Assembly: GCA_963691815.1 (NCBI GenBank)
Contig: OY829658.1
Coordinates: 11,233,673-11,297,672, forward strand
DNA from: Echiichthys vipera
Taxonomy: Eukaryota > Chordata > Actinopteri > Perciformes > Trachinidae
DNA length: 64,000 nt
Direction of reading: 5' to 3'
In this document: positions 41,811 through 52,439 of the stretch, one piece after another
Numbering within the stretch: position 1 is the first letter of the stretch
Layout: each line of letters begins with the position of its first letter
Notes under the pieces: generated by a model
Told to the model about the DNA's origin: nothing
Databases searched by the model: none
What the model saw: the letters and a program-made list of their open reading frames with translations, nothing else
Program-made: the position numbers and the translations under genes

Positions 41811-42265
41811 TGTGAGTTCAGTCAAATTTCAGAATGTGCAGAAACATGCAGCAAGAAATAGGGAAGTAAATAACTGCAGGAATTGTTTAAAGTCACACTG
41901 ACACGTTTCCACACATACATATCATGTATGTAATGTCTGTTGGAATACTACAGTCAAACTTTATGTCATTGGCATTGCTGAGATCAAAGAGGTTTCATGC
42001 AAACCATAGAAGTCTCCCCTCCATAGATATGACTTTGTTAATGCCTTTGGATATGAGCAGCTAGAGGCATAATCCACATTAAATCAGTTTAATACAGTTA
42101 CTGAAATATGCTTTTAACATGACATGTTGCCTTGCCTTATCAGAAGCTGGTATAACATGCTTGGATTGGGTGTGGATTATTTTAACTGTCTTGATCATTG
42201 GTGTTGACACAAAAATGGGATGGGACTTAATTCCACCAATCAGGATGCAAAGGGCTGGAGCTTGT

Positions 42266-42272
42266 TATAAAA
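42266..42272 (+). promoter_or_regulatory. TATA box of GST rho copy 3
   Basis: TATAAAA about 100 bases before the ATG at 42373, in CTTGTTATAAAAACCAGG, with a plausible short unspliced 5' UTR. Confidence 0.7.
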
Positions 42273-42372
42273 ACCAGGCGTCTGTCACACTCTGACTTCA
42301 CTTCTTCAGCCACTCCCAACTTCAGGTGCTGTCAGTGAAGTGAAGTGCAGTCAAGCAGGTCGCTCTGAAACC

Positions 42373-42869
42373 ATGGCCCAGGAAATGACTCTGCTGTGGG
42401 GCTCCGGCTCTCCTCCCTGCTGGAGGGTGATGATCGCTCTGGAGGAGAAGGAGCTGCAGGGCTACAACCAAAAACTGCTCTCCTTTGAGAAAGGGGAGCA
42501 CAAGTCACCGGAAGTCATGGCCATGAATCCCCGGGGACAGGTAAGTTCTTTAAACATTACATAGAAATAATACAAATCCTCTTATAATCTCTGTCTTCCT
42601 TTTCCCCTATGATATGCAAACATTTCTATTTAATTTAGTAATAAAATAACAATGTTAAGTAATGTTTTCATTCCACTCTATCTTTCTTAAAGCTTCCGTC
42701 CTTCAAACATAAAACCCATGTCCTGAATGAGTCCTACGCTGCCTGCATGTACCTGGAGGTAAGAACTTGGCCAAAGTGCCGAACTTTGGCTCCTAGTTAA
42801 AATTTTATGCAGCCTTGTGCCAACAAGGAGTTAATAAGTAGGAGTGTTCTGTGTGTGTGTGTGTGTGTG

Positions 42870-42906
<37 letters not shown>

Positions 42907-45483
42907 CAATGCCTTGTAGACACCCTACACCTCAGAGGAAAAGAAACCCGAGCCCCATGCAGCTGTGTTCATAATGGTTGGTCTTTTCATGTTTCCAACA
43001 ACAGAGCCAATTCAAGTCAGGAAACAAGCTGATCCCTGACTGCCCGGCTGAGCAAGCGCAGATGTACCAGCGCATGTTTGAGGGTCTCACGCTCAACCAA
43101 AAAATGGGTATGTTCACCCTGACGTGTAAAACTGAAGTATTTAACTGTTGCAAACCCAGACATAGCTATTGGACCTGTAAATCCTTATCAGTAGCCTCAT
43201 AACTGTATGACTTAGCTGATGTTGTTGCCATTGTCTGCCTCATGGGACTTAGAGTAGAACTACATTGCTCTTGGCAACATACTCTGTCCAACCAACTGCC
43301 ACCTTTTTAAACCTTTGAGACTCCTCGTGAGTCTCCTTAGAGGGAGGGCCCCGCCCCCTAGGAACCTGATTTGTTCAAAACACATGCCATGCACTAATGC
43401 ACTTTGCATTCACATAATTAAGCCATGCATTAATGTGGTGCACCCCTTTAAAAGTAGTGGTGTTGAACAGTCATAATCTCACAAAGAATCACATGCTCAG
43501 ACTTTCTTGCATGCAAAGCTCAAGTCATGAGACAGGGCACAGTTTTGGGAGAAGGGGTGCAAAAAGTAGAGAGCTGCACTCCCAGTTATAACCAGTCAAC
43601 TCATGCATAATCACAATTACAGTTCACTGAACATAGTATTTTGTAAGTAGGCTGCTTCAAACTTTCTTTCAGACACTTTTATAACTGACGTTATGCAATA
43701 ATGTCCTGACTGACCCAACCCTCAACTGCTAAGGAAATGAAAGCAGTTGGTCTAAACTCAGTGTAGGAGGGGATGTTATGTATCCTCCAAGAGCAGCCGT
43801 CACAGCTGAATGCCTGTTTTTACATTTTTCAGCGGATGTTATCTACTACAACTGGAAGGTCCCAGAGGCAGAGAGACACGACTCTGCTGTAAAGAGAAAC
43901 AGAGAGACTCTGACTGCTGAGTTGAAGATGTGGGAGGGATACCTGCAGAAGGTAAACCTCAAGATTATGAAATGCTATACCCTCAAACACAAAAGAAAAA
44001 GGTTACACAGTTGCAGAGCAAGGATTTTAACTGAATTGACACATTTGTTGACATGGCACCGCAATTACATGTTGAGTGTAAGGAATGCTGTTCTGTAAGC
44101 AGCTGCAGCATTTTGGGAGATAACCTTACTTGCTTTCTTTCTGAGAGTCTGATAAGAAGATTGATATCATTCATGCCTGTATATGAAGCTACCACCAGCA
44201 GCTTGTTAGCCTAGCTTAGCAAAAAGACTGGAAACATGGGGAAACGGCTAGCCTGGCTCTGTCTGAGGGTAACAAAATACATTTGCTCCCACCTCTAAAG
44301 TTAACTTACACTGCATACCCTGCTTGTTTAATTTGTGATAAAACCTGGTTGTAATTTTTACAGCACCAAGCTAGCCCTTTCCCCCTGCTTCCAGTGCTCA
44401 GCTAAATGACTTTATATTTATTATCCTCTTACGAGATTGGTCAGTCAATCTTTCGTTTAAAAAAAGATATATAAAGTTTTTTTATTCTAGATGTGGGTCA
44501 AAAGGGATCAGATGCAGGTATCATTGGCTGGAGAAGTTTCAATGCTACTTGGTACTTGGTACAATCCAACCTAACCCTACAGATAGGGAATTTAAAGGTC
44601 CTGGTTGGCTCATTTTCTTACCTTTGGACAGAGTCCGGCTAGCTGTTTCCAGTCTTTTTTTGTTAAGCTAAGCTAATAGGCGGTATCAATCTCCTCATTT
44701 CACCCTCAGCAAGAAGGGGAATAAGTGTGCAATATGTGGAACAAATTAAAGATACATACACATATAATGCATTTTAGCTATTATTTTAGCATTATAGGGG
44801 AGCGTACCTATGTTCCCCAGGTCCTATGTTCCCCAGTCTGTTATTTCTTCCACAATCGGTGCAGAATTCCACGGGAAATATGCCTATGTAGACCCTAACC
44901 GTACCCTTTAACCCCGACCCCAACAGTAACCCCTAACCCTAACAAAATGCTGAATTAAATGAGCAAAGGTATAGGTTTATGTGACCGGGGAACATGGGGA
45001 TGACCCCCATCCTAGGTAACATTTGTTTAAATTGTAATTTATTAATAGAGATAAAAGCAAATGAATGCATCCCTGTTGGCATGAGTATCTTGATTGCCCA
45101 CCAGTACATGGTGCAGCCTAACTGTTGTTTTTTATATATCTTCTAGGCATCTGGCTCGTTCCTGGCAGGAAAGAGCTTTTCCCTGGCTGATGTGACTGTT
45201 TTTCCAAGCATCGCTTATCTCTTCCGTTTTCAGTACGTGGACGAAAATGACTGAAAATGACTTTAAGCTGCATGATAAAACATCAACACACGTATTACAG
45301 AGAGCACTTCATTTGTATTTTGAAGTTCACACTAACTTGTCTCCCTCCTATAGGTTATGTGAAGAGCGTTACCCCAAACTGGCAGCTTACTATAACTCTC
45401 TGAAGAGCAGACCCAGCATCAAAAAGACCTGGCCTCCTACTTGGCTGGAGACACCGGGGACGGACCAACTGAAAGGGATCTGA
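42373..45483 (+). CDS. gstr: Glutathione S-transferase rho (copy 3), complete, 223 aa
   Basis: Second intact rho-class GST. Exons: 42373-42540, 42693-42758, 43005-43107, 43833-43951, 45147-45232, 45354-45483 (TGA), 672 nt in all. The domain plan matches copy 2: WGSGSPPCWRVMIALEEKEL at the N-terminus, LPSF cis-Pro, NESYAA, then the helical domain with PDCPAEQAQMYQRMFEGLTL, VIYYNWKVPEAERHDSA, FSLADVTVFPSIAYLFRF and a C-terminal TWPPTWLETPG. It is three residues shorter than copy 2: one codon lost in exon 3, one in exon 5 and one in exon 6. AATAAA at 45645-45650 ends a 3' UTR of about 170 bases. The first 120 coding bases differ from copy 2 at one site only, while later exons are much more diverged. 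Confidence 0.93.
42848..42903. repeat. (GT)n microsatellite
   Basis: About 56 bases of GT with GCGTGTAT interruption in intron 2 of GST copy 3. Confidence 0.9.
44158..44692. mobile_element. Inverted-repeat (foldback) element in GST copy 3 intron 4
   Basis: The left arm 44158-44278 (AGATTGATATC...TTAGC.TAGCTTAGCAAAAAGACTGGAAAC...GCTAGCCTGGCTCTGTCTGAGGGTAA) is matched by the reverse complement of 44610-44692 (AGATTGATACC...TTAGCTTAGCTTAACAAAAAAAGACTGGAAACAGCTAGCC). The arms face each other around about 330 bases. Homologous-looking edges extend outward to about 44110 and 44730. No transposase is seen. Confidence 0.75.
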
Positions 45484-46954
45484 GTTTCAAACACACATCA
45501 GGTGACACACTGGGACGGTTCCTATTGTGTAATATGTAACCACTCCTTGCATTGCACTACTCTAGTTGGCTTGCTGTTGTTGTTGTTATTGACTTACTTA
45601 ATTAGTTTGATTTGTAAATTGCAGATTAATGTTGTAAACAAAACAATAAAATAATTGATTGTCAGCTTTGCATGTTGTATTTATTTCAAGGTCAGTGCCC
45701 AGAGCATGGATTCAGATTGACTGAAATATATATTATTTCTGTGATGGGGTACAGTAGTATTAAAACATAACTTTAGATTTTTACCAAGATAATTTACCAT
45801 TGACATCAAAACTGGTCTCTCACAGGAAGTTTGAAGTTTTGACAGCAGAGGGCACTAAATGCAAATAAACCACTGTTGCTTTTACTGTGCGGTTGAGTTT
45901 GTCACCATTGGGCTCCTTGCAGCTTTGCTGTCATTCCCTATATGCCCAAAGGGTGGCAACACATTGTACAAACAGAAGATGAACTTTCCACTGTTTTCAT
46001 ACTTAGACATCAAAGAGGCACTTTTAAATCAGAGTCCGGGTTAGGATGCCTTCTTTGTTATCAGAAGCACCTCAATGAGCACCTCTAATGAATCCATTAT
46101 CATGCAGGTGACGGTTTCAGGCCCCCAAGATATGTTTCAGCCTCACCCACAGTTTGACTTAATGGTTGTAGAAGAGAATAGAAGAGAAACACATTATTGT
46201 TCCCCAGGGGGAAATTTGGGTCGCTACAGTTGCTCCGTTCTTGAATAGTAAACAAAATATGAGATATTTTTAACAATAATACTGAATTGAAATAATGAAT
46301 ACATTAGAATAAGAATATGTAACCATATGTATAACTTGTATATAAATAGAAGCAAGACAATGAATATAAAAATGTGCATTATATTATAGTAACAATATGT
46401 GGAAGATAGAGATAGGACATATGTGAAATATGTACAATACACTATATACAACAGTTCAAATAATAGTGCTGAAATGAAAATAGACCATTGTGCAATATAA
46501 CTTAATAATGATCTATTGTGCAATATGATGTAAATAATGAACTATTTTGAAACAATGTAAATAATGAACTACTATGCAGTATAATGTAAATAATTAAATA
46601 GTGTGCAGTAAATTATAAATAGGCAGGCTGCTTCAGAAAAAAAGGTGCTAAAGGAGTTGAAAATATATTGCAGCGGCAGCATTCAGTACGCCATACTGGG
46701 AATGACACAGCAAAATAACATTTACAGGTTCACTTTAAGTAAATAGAATGCTATTCCAAAGGCTGATTTTAATCTGGACCTTTGAAAGAGCCAATAGACC
46801 TGACAGGCCATAGTTCATATGGGACTGCCATTAAAGTTGATGGACATACTGTGCAAATGTTGGGATTGCGAAACGTTACACCAACCTACAGCTGCAGAAC
46901 CAGCTTTCATACTGCAGTTGTGCTTAAAGAATCTTTACTGGCTTCAAAACTGAG
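45484..46954. other. Intergenic region between GST copy 3 and the apple-domain gene
   Basis: Contains the GST copy 3 3' UTR to about 45660. A LINE-tail-like stretch at about 46195-46250 (ATTGTTCCCCAGGGGGAAATTTGG) is followed by degenerate AT-rich repeats of an ATAATG.A.TATTGTGCAATAT type to 46620. No gene is seen. Confidence 0.6.
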
Positions 46955-49900
46955 ATGGGAACACGTGTGATTTTGGTGGGTCTGCTGTCTATCTTCAGCC
47001 TCTCCTTTAGTCAAGGTAAAAGCCTGCATACGTTGTTTATGTTATTTCAACACCTATATGTAGAATGTATTTAATGTGTGCGTATTTGTGCTTGTGTTTG
47101 ATTCTTGCATTTCTTCAGAATGTGATCAACAGCTTGTGGAGAATATGGACTTCCCCGGAACAGACGTAGCAACTCTCTACTCTCCTGATGCTGATCACTG
47201 TCAGCAGCTTTGCACCCAGCACGCCTCCTGTCTCTTCTTTACTTTTATTCGTGCTGACTGGACCAAAGATAACAGGTACAAAACAAGCAGCACACAAATA
47301 ATTAGAAGCAAGTAATGCTCATTTCTTGTAAAGAGTGACATATTTTTCAGAAAACAAGATAATGACAATATGGTTTGAAATTCCAATCTAATGTCCCCAA
47401 AAATGTATTCATTTTAAATTATTTTTTCCTGTCGGTGGATGCAAAAAGCAATGTAAATCAAAAAAACAAACAAACATTCAGTTTATTATTTCTGGCTGTA
47501 ACTTGATGGACCCACCCTTCTCTTCAGTTTTTCTTTAAAAAAAAGTTTAAAGCTTTAGGTCAAAGACAGAAAAAGAAAACATCTGCCCCTCTCTGCAGGC
47601 ACTTCTACTGCTACCTAAAGTCTACTACCTCTGGACAGCCCAATGTTCGGACTCCACTGCTGGGTGTCACCTCTGGATTTTCTCTCAAATCCTGCAACCC
47701 AGAACCAAGTAGGCTCAAGACCATTTCAAACCAATCTAATAAACCATCAGTTAATTAGCGATGCATGATCACACACTCTCCTTTACTCTCTCTCTGTCTG
47801 TCTTCCAGAGCCCTGTCTGAATCGGGTGTACCAGAACGTGGACTTCCTTGGGGCAGACTACCGAACCTTGTTTACAGCAGACTACGAGGAGTGTCAGACA
47901 GCCTGCGCGCAGGACCCTGCCTGTCAGTTCTTTACTTATGTAAATGGAGTCTTCACAACAGAAAAGATCAGGTGAAACAGGATCACATAATGTTTAAGTT
48001 GTCATTTTATCCTCTCCCACTCGTTGTTATGTACACACACCTTCTGATGCACTGAGACACATTGACCGTATGAGACATGGAGTTAAAAAGTTGAATTCAG
48101 TTCATGAGATAGAAGATTTTGCTCGGGCACCAGCAGGGTGCGACATGACATACAGTTGGCTCTACCATTCCCTGTGTTCTTGTCTTTTAGGTACAAGTGC
48201 CACCTTAAATTCAGCTGGACAATACCAACGACTCCCATCGTAGAAAGAACGATTGGTGTCGTGTCTGGATTCTCCCATAAAACAAATATGACTCAACAGT
48301 CTAACAGAGGTACCCAAACATATCATGACATAAGCATTGGGATATAGTTGTGCACATTCTTATTGTATTACCTGTCTTGTACAGAGTGTGAGGGCAAGCT
48401 TTTTCCAAGCACTGACATCCCAGGAAACGACTTTATGGCTCTACCTGCTGCCTCTCCTGAACACTGTCTGGCACTCTGCTCTGCTCATCCAATCTGCACC
48501 TACTTCTCTTTTGACAGGTAGTCAAATATTTATATTATGTTTTGTCTCCCTTGTGTCCAATAAGACAACACAATGAGTAATTAGAGAGTGCTGAAATATA
48601 TTAGTTTATTTGTTGTTCCAGCAACTTACCTGACAGGATCCAAACACAAGTGGACAGCCGAGACACATCGCCATTAACACCTGTGTCCATCATGCGTCTC
48701 TAGCTTGTGTTTGAATCTCTGCCTACATGACTTCAGCTAGGGCCCCACGCACAGTTAGTAATTCCACACTTACGCCAGTCATTTCAGCGGTTGTGTCGGT
48801 ACAGCTGGAAATATCGCTGTCGGCAGAATCCAACACATCTCCTTCGAAAGGACCAGAGGCCATTATAGAATCTATGGGGGGAAAGTTTCACAGGTGGCCA
48901 ATCAAATCAGTGCTCATCAAAATGATGTTGTTAAAATAATCTGACACCAACAAAAAATTGCGAAATGTAAACTTTTCTTTTTCAAAAAAGTTATTTTTAA
49001 AGTTTGTTATTGTCAAGTAAGTAAGGTGTGGCCTCCTTGGAGGTCAGGTCTTTGCATTGCAACTGCTGTAGTTTAAAGTTTGTCAGCCCTCAGGGGCCCC
49101 CTACTGGTCTGGGGCCATAAGCAGTTGTACACCTTCCCGCTGGCAAGCGGCGCCTCTGCAGGGGGTAAATCAATGGCCGGGACACTTCATCCAACTTGTC
49201 ATAAAATAGGCAAGTTATAGAACATTGATGCGCTGTCACATTGATGCATTAGCATTAACACTACAAAAGATACGGGGTGAACTGTGTCTCAGATCTCCTC
49301 AGGAAGTGGTTTGAGTGAATGCATCTTAGTGGTCGTTTAAACTTGTATTTATGGCTATCCTCATTTTAAAACCAAGTGTAAGCAGGGTCTTACTGTCTTA
49401 ACTTGATGTGGTTAAATATTTAGTTCTCCTTTTCAGTCAGATCTCTTCTCTGTGTTTCCTTAAAAAAGACTACTTTTATTCAAGGTTTCATTTTCTTTGT
49501 TTTTTGCAGTACTAAAATGAATTGTCACCTGAAGAACAACAGAAATGAAATGTTGACCAAATCTAAAGGAGGAGTCACATCTGGAATACCAGCACGCCTC
49601 TGTCAGGTGGATAACGGTATGTAATCAACACTAAAGCTGTCAGAAAAGATACACTTTCACTACCATCGGAGGTCATCTCAACTACTGTGGTTGTGTCAAC
49701 TATCTCAATGGTCCCATATTGTCAAAAGTGAGATGTCAATTATACAGTGCATCCGGAAAGTATTCACAGCGTTTCACTTTTTCCACATTTTATTACGTTA
49801 CAGCCTTTTTCCAAATTGTATTAAATGAATCTCTGTCCTCAAAATTCTACACATAATGCCCCATTATGACCACGTGAAAAATGTTTTCTTGAGAGTTTTG

Positions 49901-50987
49901 AAAATGTATTCAAAATAAAAAACAAAGAAATCATATATACATACGTATTCACAGCCTTTGCTTAATACTTTGTAGAACCACCTTTGGCAGCCTCTACAGC
50001 CTCAAGTCTTTTTGAATATGATGCCACAAGCTTGGCACATCTCTCTTTAGGCAGTTTTGCCCATTCTTCTTTGCAGTACCTCTCAAGCTCTATCAGGTTG
50101 GATGGGAGACGTCTGTGCACAGCCATTTTCAGATCTCTCCAGAGATGTTCAATCGGATTCAAGTCTGGGCTCTGGCTGGGCCACTCCAGGACATTCACAG
50201 AGTGGTACTGAAGCCACCCCTTTGAGATCTTGGCTGTGTGCTTGGGGTCGTTGTCCTGCTGCAAAATGAACCGTCGCCCTAGTCTGAGATAAAGAGCACT
50301 CTGGAGCAGGTTTTCATCCAGGATGTCTCTTTACATTGCTGCATTCATCTTTCCCTCTATCCTTACTAGTCTGCCAGTTCCTGCTGCTGAAAATCATCCC
50401 CACAGCATGATGCTGCCACCACCATGCTTGACTGTAGAGATGGTATTGGCCTTGTGATGAGCAGTGCCTGGTTTCCTCCAAACATGACGCCTGGCATTCA
50501 CACCAAAGAGTTCAATCTTTGTCTCATCAGTCCAGATAATTTTGTTTCTCATGGTCTGAGAGTCCTTCAGGTGCCTTTTGGCAGGTTCTCCTCTCTCCAC
50601 GGAGGAACGCTGGAGCTCTGACAGAGTGACCATCGGGTTCTTGGTCACTTCCCTGACCAACGCCCTTCTCCCCCGATTGCTCAATTTAGACGGCCGGCCA
50701 GCTCTAGGAAGAGTCCTGCTGGTTTTAAACTTCTTCCATTTACGAATGATGGAGGCCACTGTGCTCATTGGGACATTCAAAGCAGCAGATATTTTTCTGT
50801 ATCCTTCCCCAGATTTGTACCTCACAATTTTGTCTCTGTGGTCTACAGACAATTCCTTTGACTTCATGCTTGGTGTTTGCGCTCTGACATGCAGTCAACT
50901 GTGGGACCTTATATAGACAGGTGTGTGCCTTTCCAAATCATGTCCAATCAACTGGATTTACCACAGTTGGACTCTACTACATATACA

Positions 50988-51023
<36 letters not shown>

Positions 51024-52322
51024 CATAATTCAACATAATTAACCATTATTTTACAAGTGCGCACAGCCGCATGCTATAAGTCTGCCGCCTGTTAACGGCA
51101 CCGGCAAATTATTTCAGATTCTAATTTTAAATGTGTCAGAAAAAATCAGCAAGGAGATGAGCAGGTATCTAGGCTAGCGTTACTTACATGTTAAAGATGG
51201 GAGGTCATGCTCATCTTGAACGAGTGATAGACAAAGTTTTTCTTACAACGTTTGCATGTGACCTTCTTGGGGTCATCCTTGTTCTTTTTAAAGTGATCTC
51301 ATACTTTAGACATCTTTCCCGACATGACTGGATAGTGATCATTAACTGTCTAACCACAATGTTGAGAGGACCTGCCTTAAAAAAAAAAAACACTGACAGT
51401 GAGTGAGTGATTGTCATGACTTCCCGTATCTTGACTTTTAAATTAAAACCCCTCCAGCCTTTTAGGCCAGTCACATAGATTTTCATTTGATTTTGAAAAG
51501 ACACGGCTCCAAATGTATTTGGGTTTTTTTTCCGCGACCATGAAACTTTCTAATGATTTTTTGGTCGACCAGTGCTTGGTCGACTATTTGGGGGCAGCCC
51601 TAATTCTTTAGTACTTGTCTCCTGCCTGGATTTCAGAGGAGGCATCCTAATGACCTTTGAAGTGACTGAAGTGTCTCAAAAACTATTGAATGGATTTTCT
51701 TGTCCTTTAGTATAGATATTCCTACTCCCCAAAGAATGAAGTGTATACTTTCCATGGTGGACTTAGCATTGGCTGTGGAGTCTTGGTTGCTGTCCTTAGT
51801 TTATTGTACGTCGTTTAGTTTACGTATGTCTGTAGTCAAGCCAGCTGTATATATGTATAACCCAGTTCCTTTTGCTGCAAACAGAATGGGTTAAGGTTGC
51901 TCATGAAGGAATAGATTTCCGAGGTTCTGATATTCGCTATGAGCCGATGGACGATGCAGACACATGTCAGAGGAACTGTACTGAGGATCCTAAATGCCAG
52001 TTCTACGCCTATGTCACAGAAAGCTTCTCTAATCCGGATTTCTGGTACAGTATTCTTTATGCATCCATGCATGAAAACCTTGCATAATCATAAATATTGC
52101 CAACAAAATTGTAGCAGCAATTTGGCAATTAGACACTATTGTAGGCCCACTTTATAATTTGTTGACAGCAGCTGTATTTATGGTGCATGATTGAAGATGC
52201 TGTTGTTGATTTTGTGTTCTAGGCGCCGTTGCTATTTCAAGCGTGCCATCACCATGCCTGCTCCTCCTAAAGTTACCAAACTGGCCAACGTTGTATCGGG
52301 CTTCCACTTGTGGAGCTGTTGA
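46955..52322 (+). CDS. Secreted four-apple-domain protein (factor XI/plasma kallikrein heavy-chain-like, no protease)
   Basis: Nine exons join in frame for 369 residues: 46955-47015, 47119-47275, 47599-47708, 47809-47971, 48191-48309, 48385-48517, 49510-49616, 51885-52044, 52223-52322 (TGA). Exon 1 is a signal peptide (MGTRVILVGLLSIFSLSFSQ). Each pair of later exons encodes one apple/PAN domain, as in factor XI and prekallikrein: A1 about 21-109, A2 110-203, A3 204-283, A4 284-369. Shared motifs are NMDFPGTD, HCQQLCTQHASCLFFTF, GVTSGFSLKSC and CQTACAQDPACQFFTY. The protein stops right after A4 with GFHLWSC and poly(A) AATAAA at 52434-52439, so the trypsin domain is absent. Apple domains bind proteins and glycosaminoglycans; the ligand here is unknown. 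A1 and A3 have all six cysteines. A2 lacks the last and A4 lacks the first. Confidence 0.88.
49744..50980 (-). mobile_element. Tc1/mariner-type transposon, truncated and internally deleted
   Basis: Inserted in intron 7 of the apple-domain gene. The left end TACAGTGCATCCGGAAAGTATTCACAGC is a typical fish Tc1 terminus next to a TA. The transposase lies on the minus strand in two broken pieces. At 50394-50867 are the helix-turn-helix (STVASIIRKWKKF, GRPSKLSNRG) and the start of the DDE domain (IIWTDETKIELFG). At 49962-50264 is the C-terminal part (QQDNDPKHTA, SPDLNPIEHLWRDLK). The N-terminal piece lacks roughly 40 residues between SSVERGEP and AKRHLKDSQT, and the two pieces are separated by stops. 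The right inverted repeat is missing; the sequence runs into a TA repeat at 50990-51020. It cannot be autonomous. Confidence 0.92.
50988..51020. repeat. (TA)n microsatellite at the broken Tc1 end
   Basis: TA dinucleotides following TATACAGTATA, at the point where the Tc1 sequence stops. Confidence 0.9.
51120..51602 (-). mobile_element. hAT-type transposon fragment with BED zinc-finger remnant
   Basis: The reverse complement of about 51200-51325 reads MSGKMSKV, then a stop, then DHFKKNKDDPKKVTCKRCKK and NFVYHSFKMSM, a BED finger as found in hAT transposases (Trp of the WDHF motif is a TGA). Towards 51602 the sequence TTTTTGGTCGACCAGTGCTTGGTCGACTATTTGGGGGCAGCCCTA has the style of a hAT terminal region. 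The catalytic part and the other terminus are absent. It lies next to the Tc1 element in the same intron. Confidence 0.75.
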
Positions 52323-52341
52323 AAGAGTGCCCTACGCGCAC

Positions 52342-52344
52342 ACA

Positions 52345-52400
<56 letters not shown>

Positions 52401-52405
52401 CACAC
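52342..52405. repeat. (CACG)n tetranucleotide microsatellite in apple-gene 3' UTR
   Basis: About fifteen ACGC units begin 20 bases after the stop codon and end 29 bases before AATAAA, so they would be in the mRNA. Confidence 0.92.
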
Positions 52406-52439
52406 ATGGATTTTATCTTGTGTAAACAAGAGCAATAAA

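Larger units (their letters stand above)
38377..42259. other. Intergenic region between GST copies 2 and 3
   Basis: No coding exon recognised. It holds a dispersed repeat (38989-39262), a short (TTAGA)n run near 39782-39801, a LINE-tail-like segment (about 40090-40170) and an inverted-repeat element (41121-41596). The last 500 bases include a TGCTGAGTCAC motif. Confidence 0.6.

Noticed and set aside
44890..44950. CCCTAACC-like sequence as an interstitial telomere array
   Set aside because: Only a few irregular units (CCCTAACCGTACCC, CCCCTAACCCTAAC) are present, not a true TTAGGG array.
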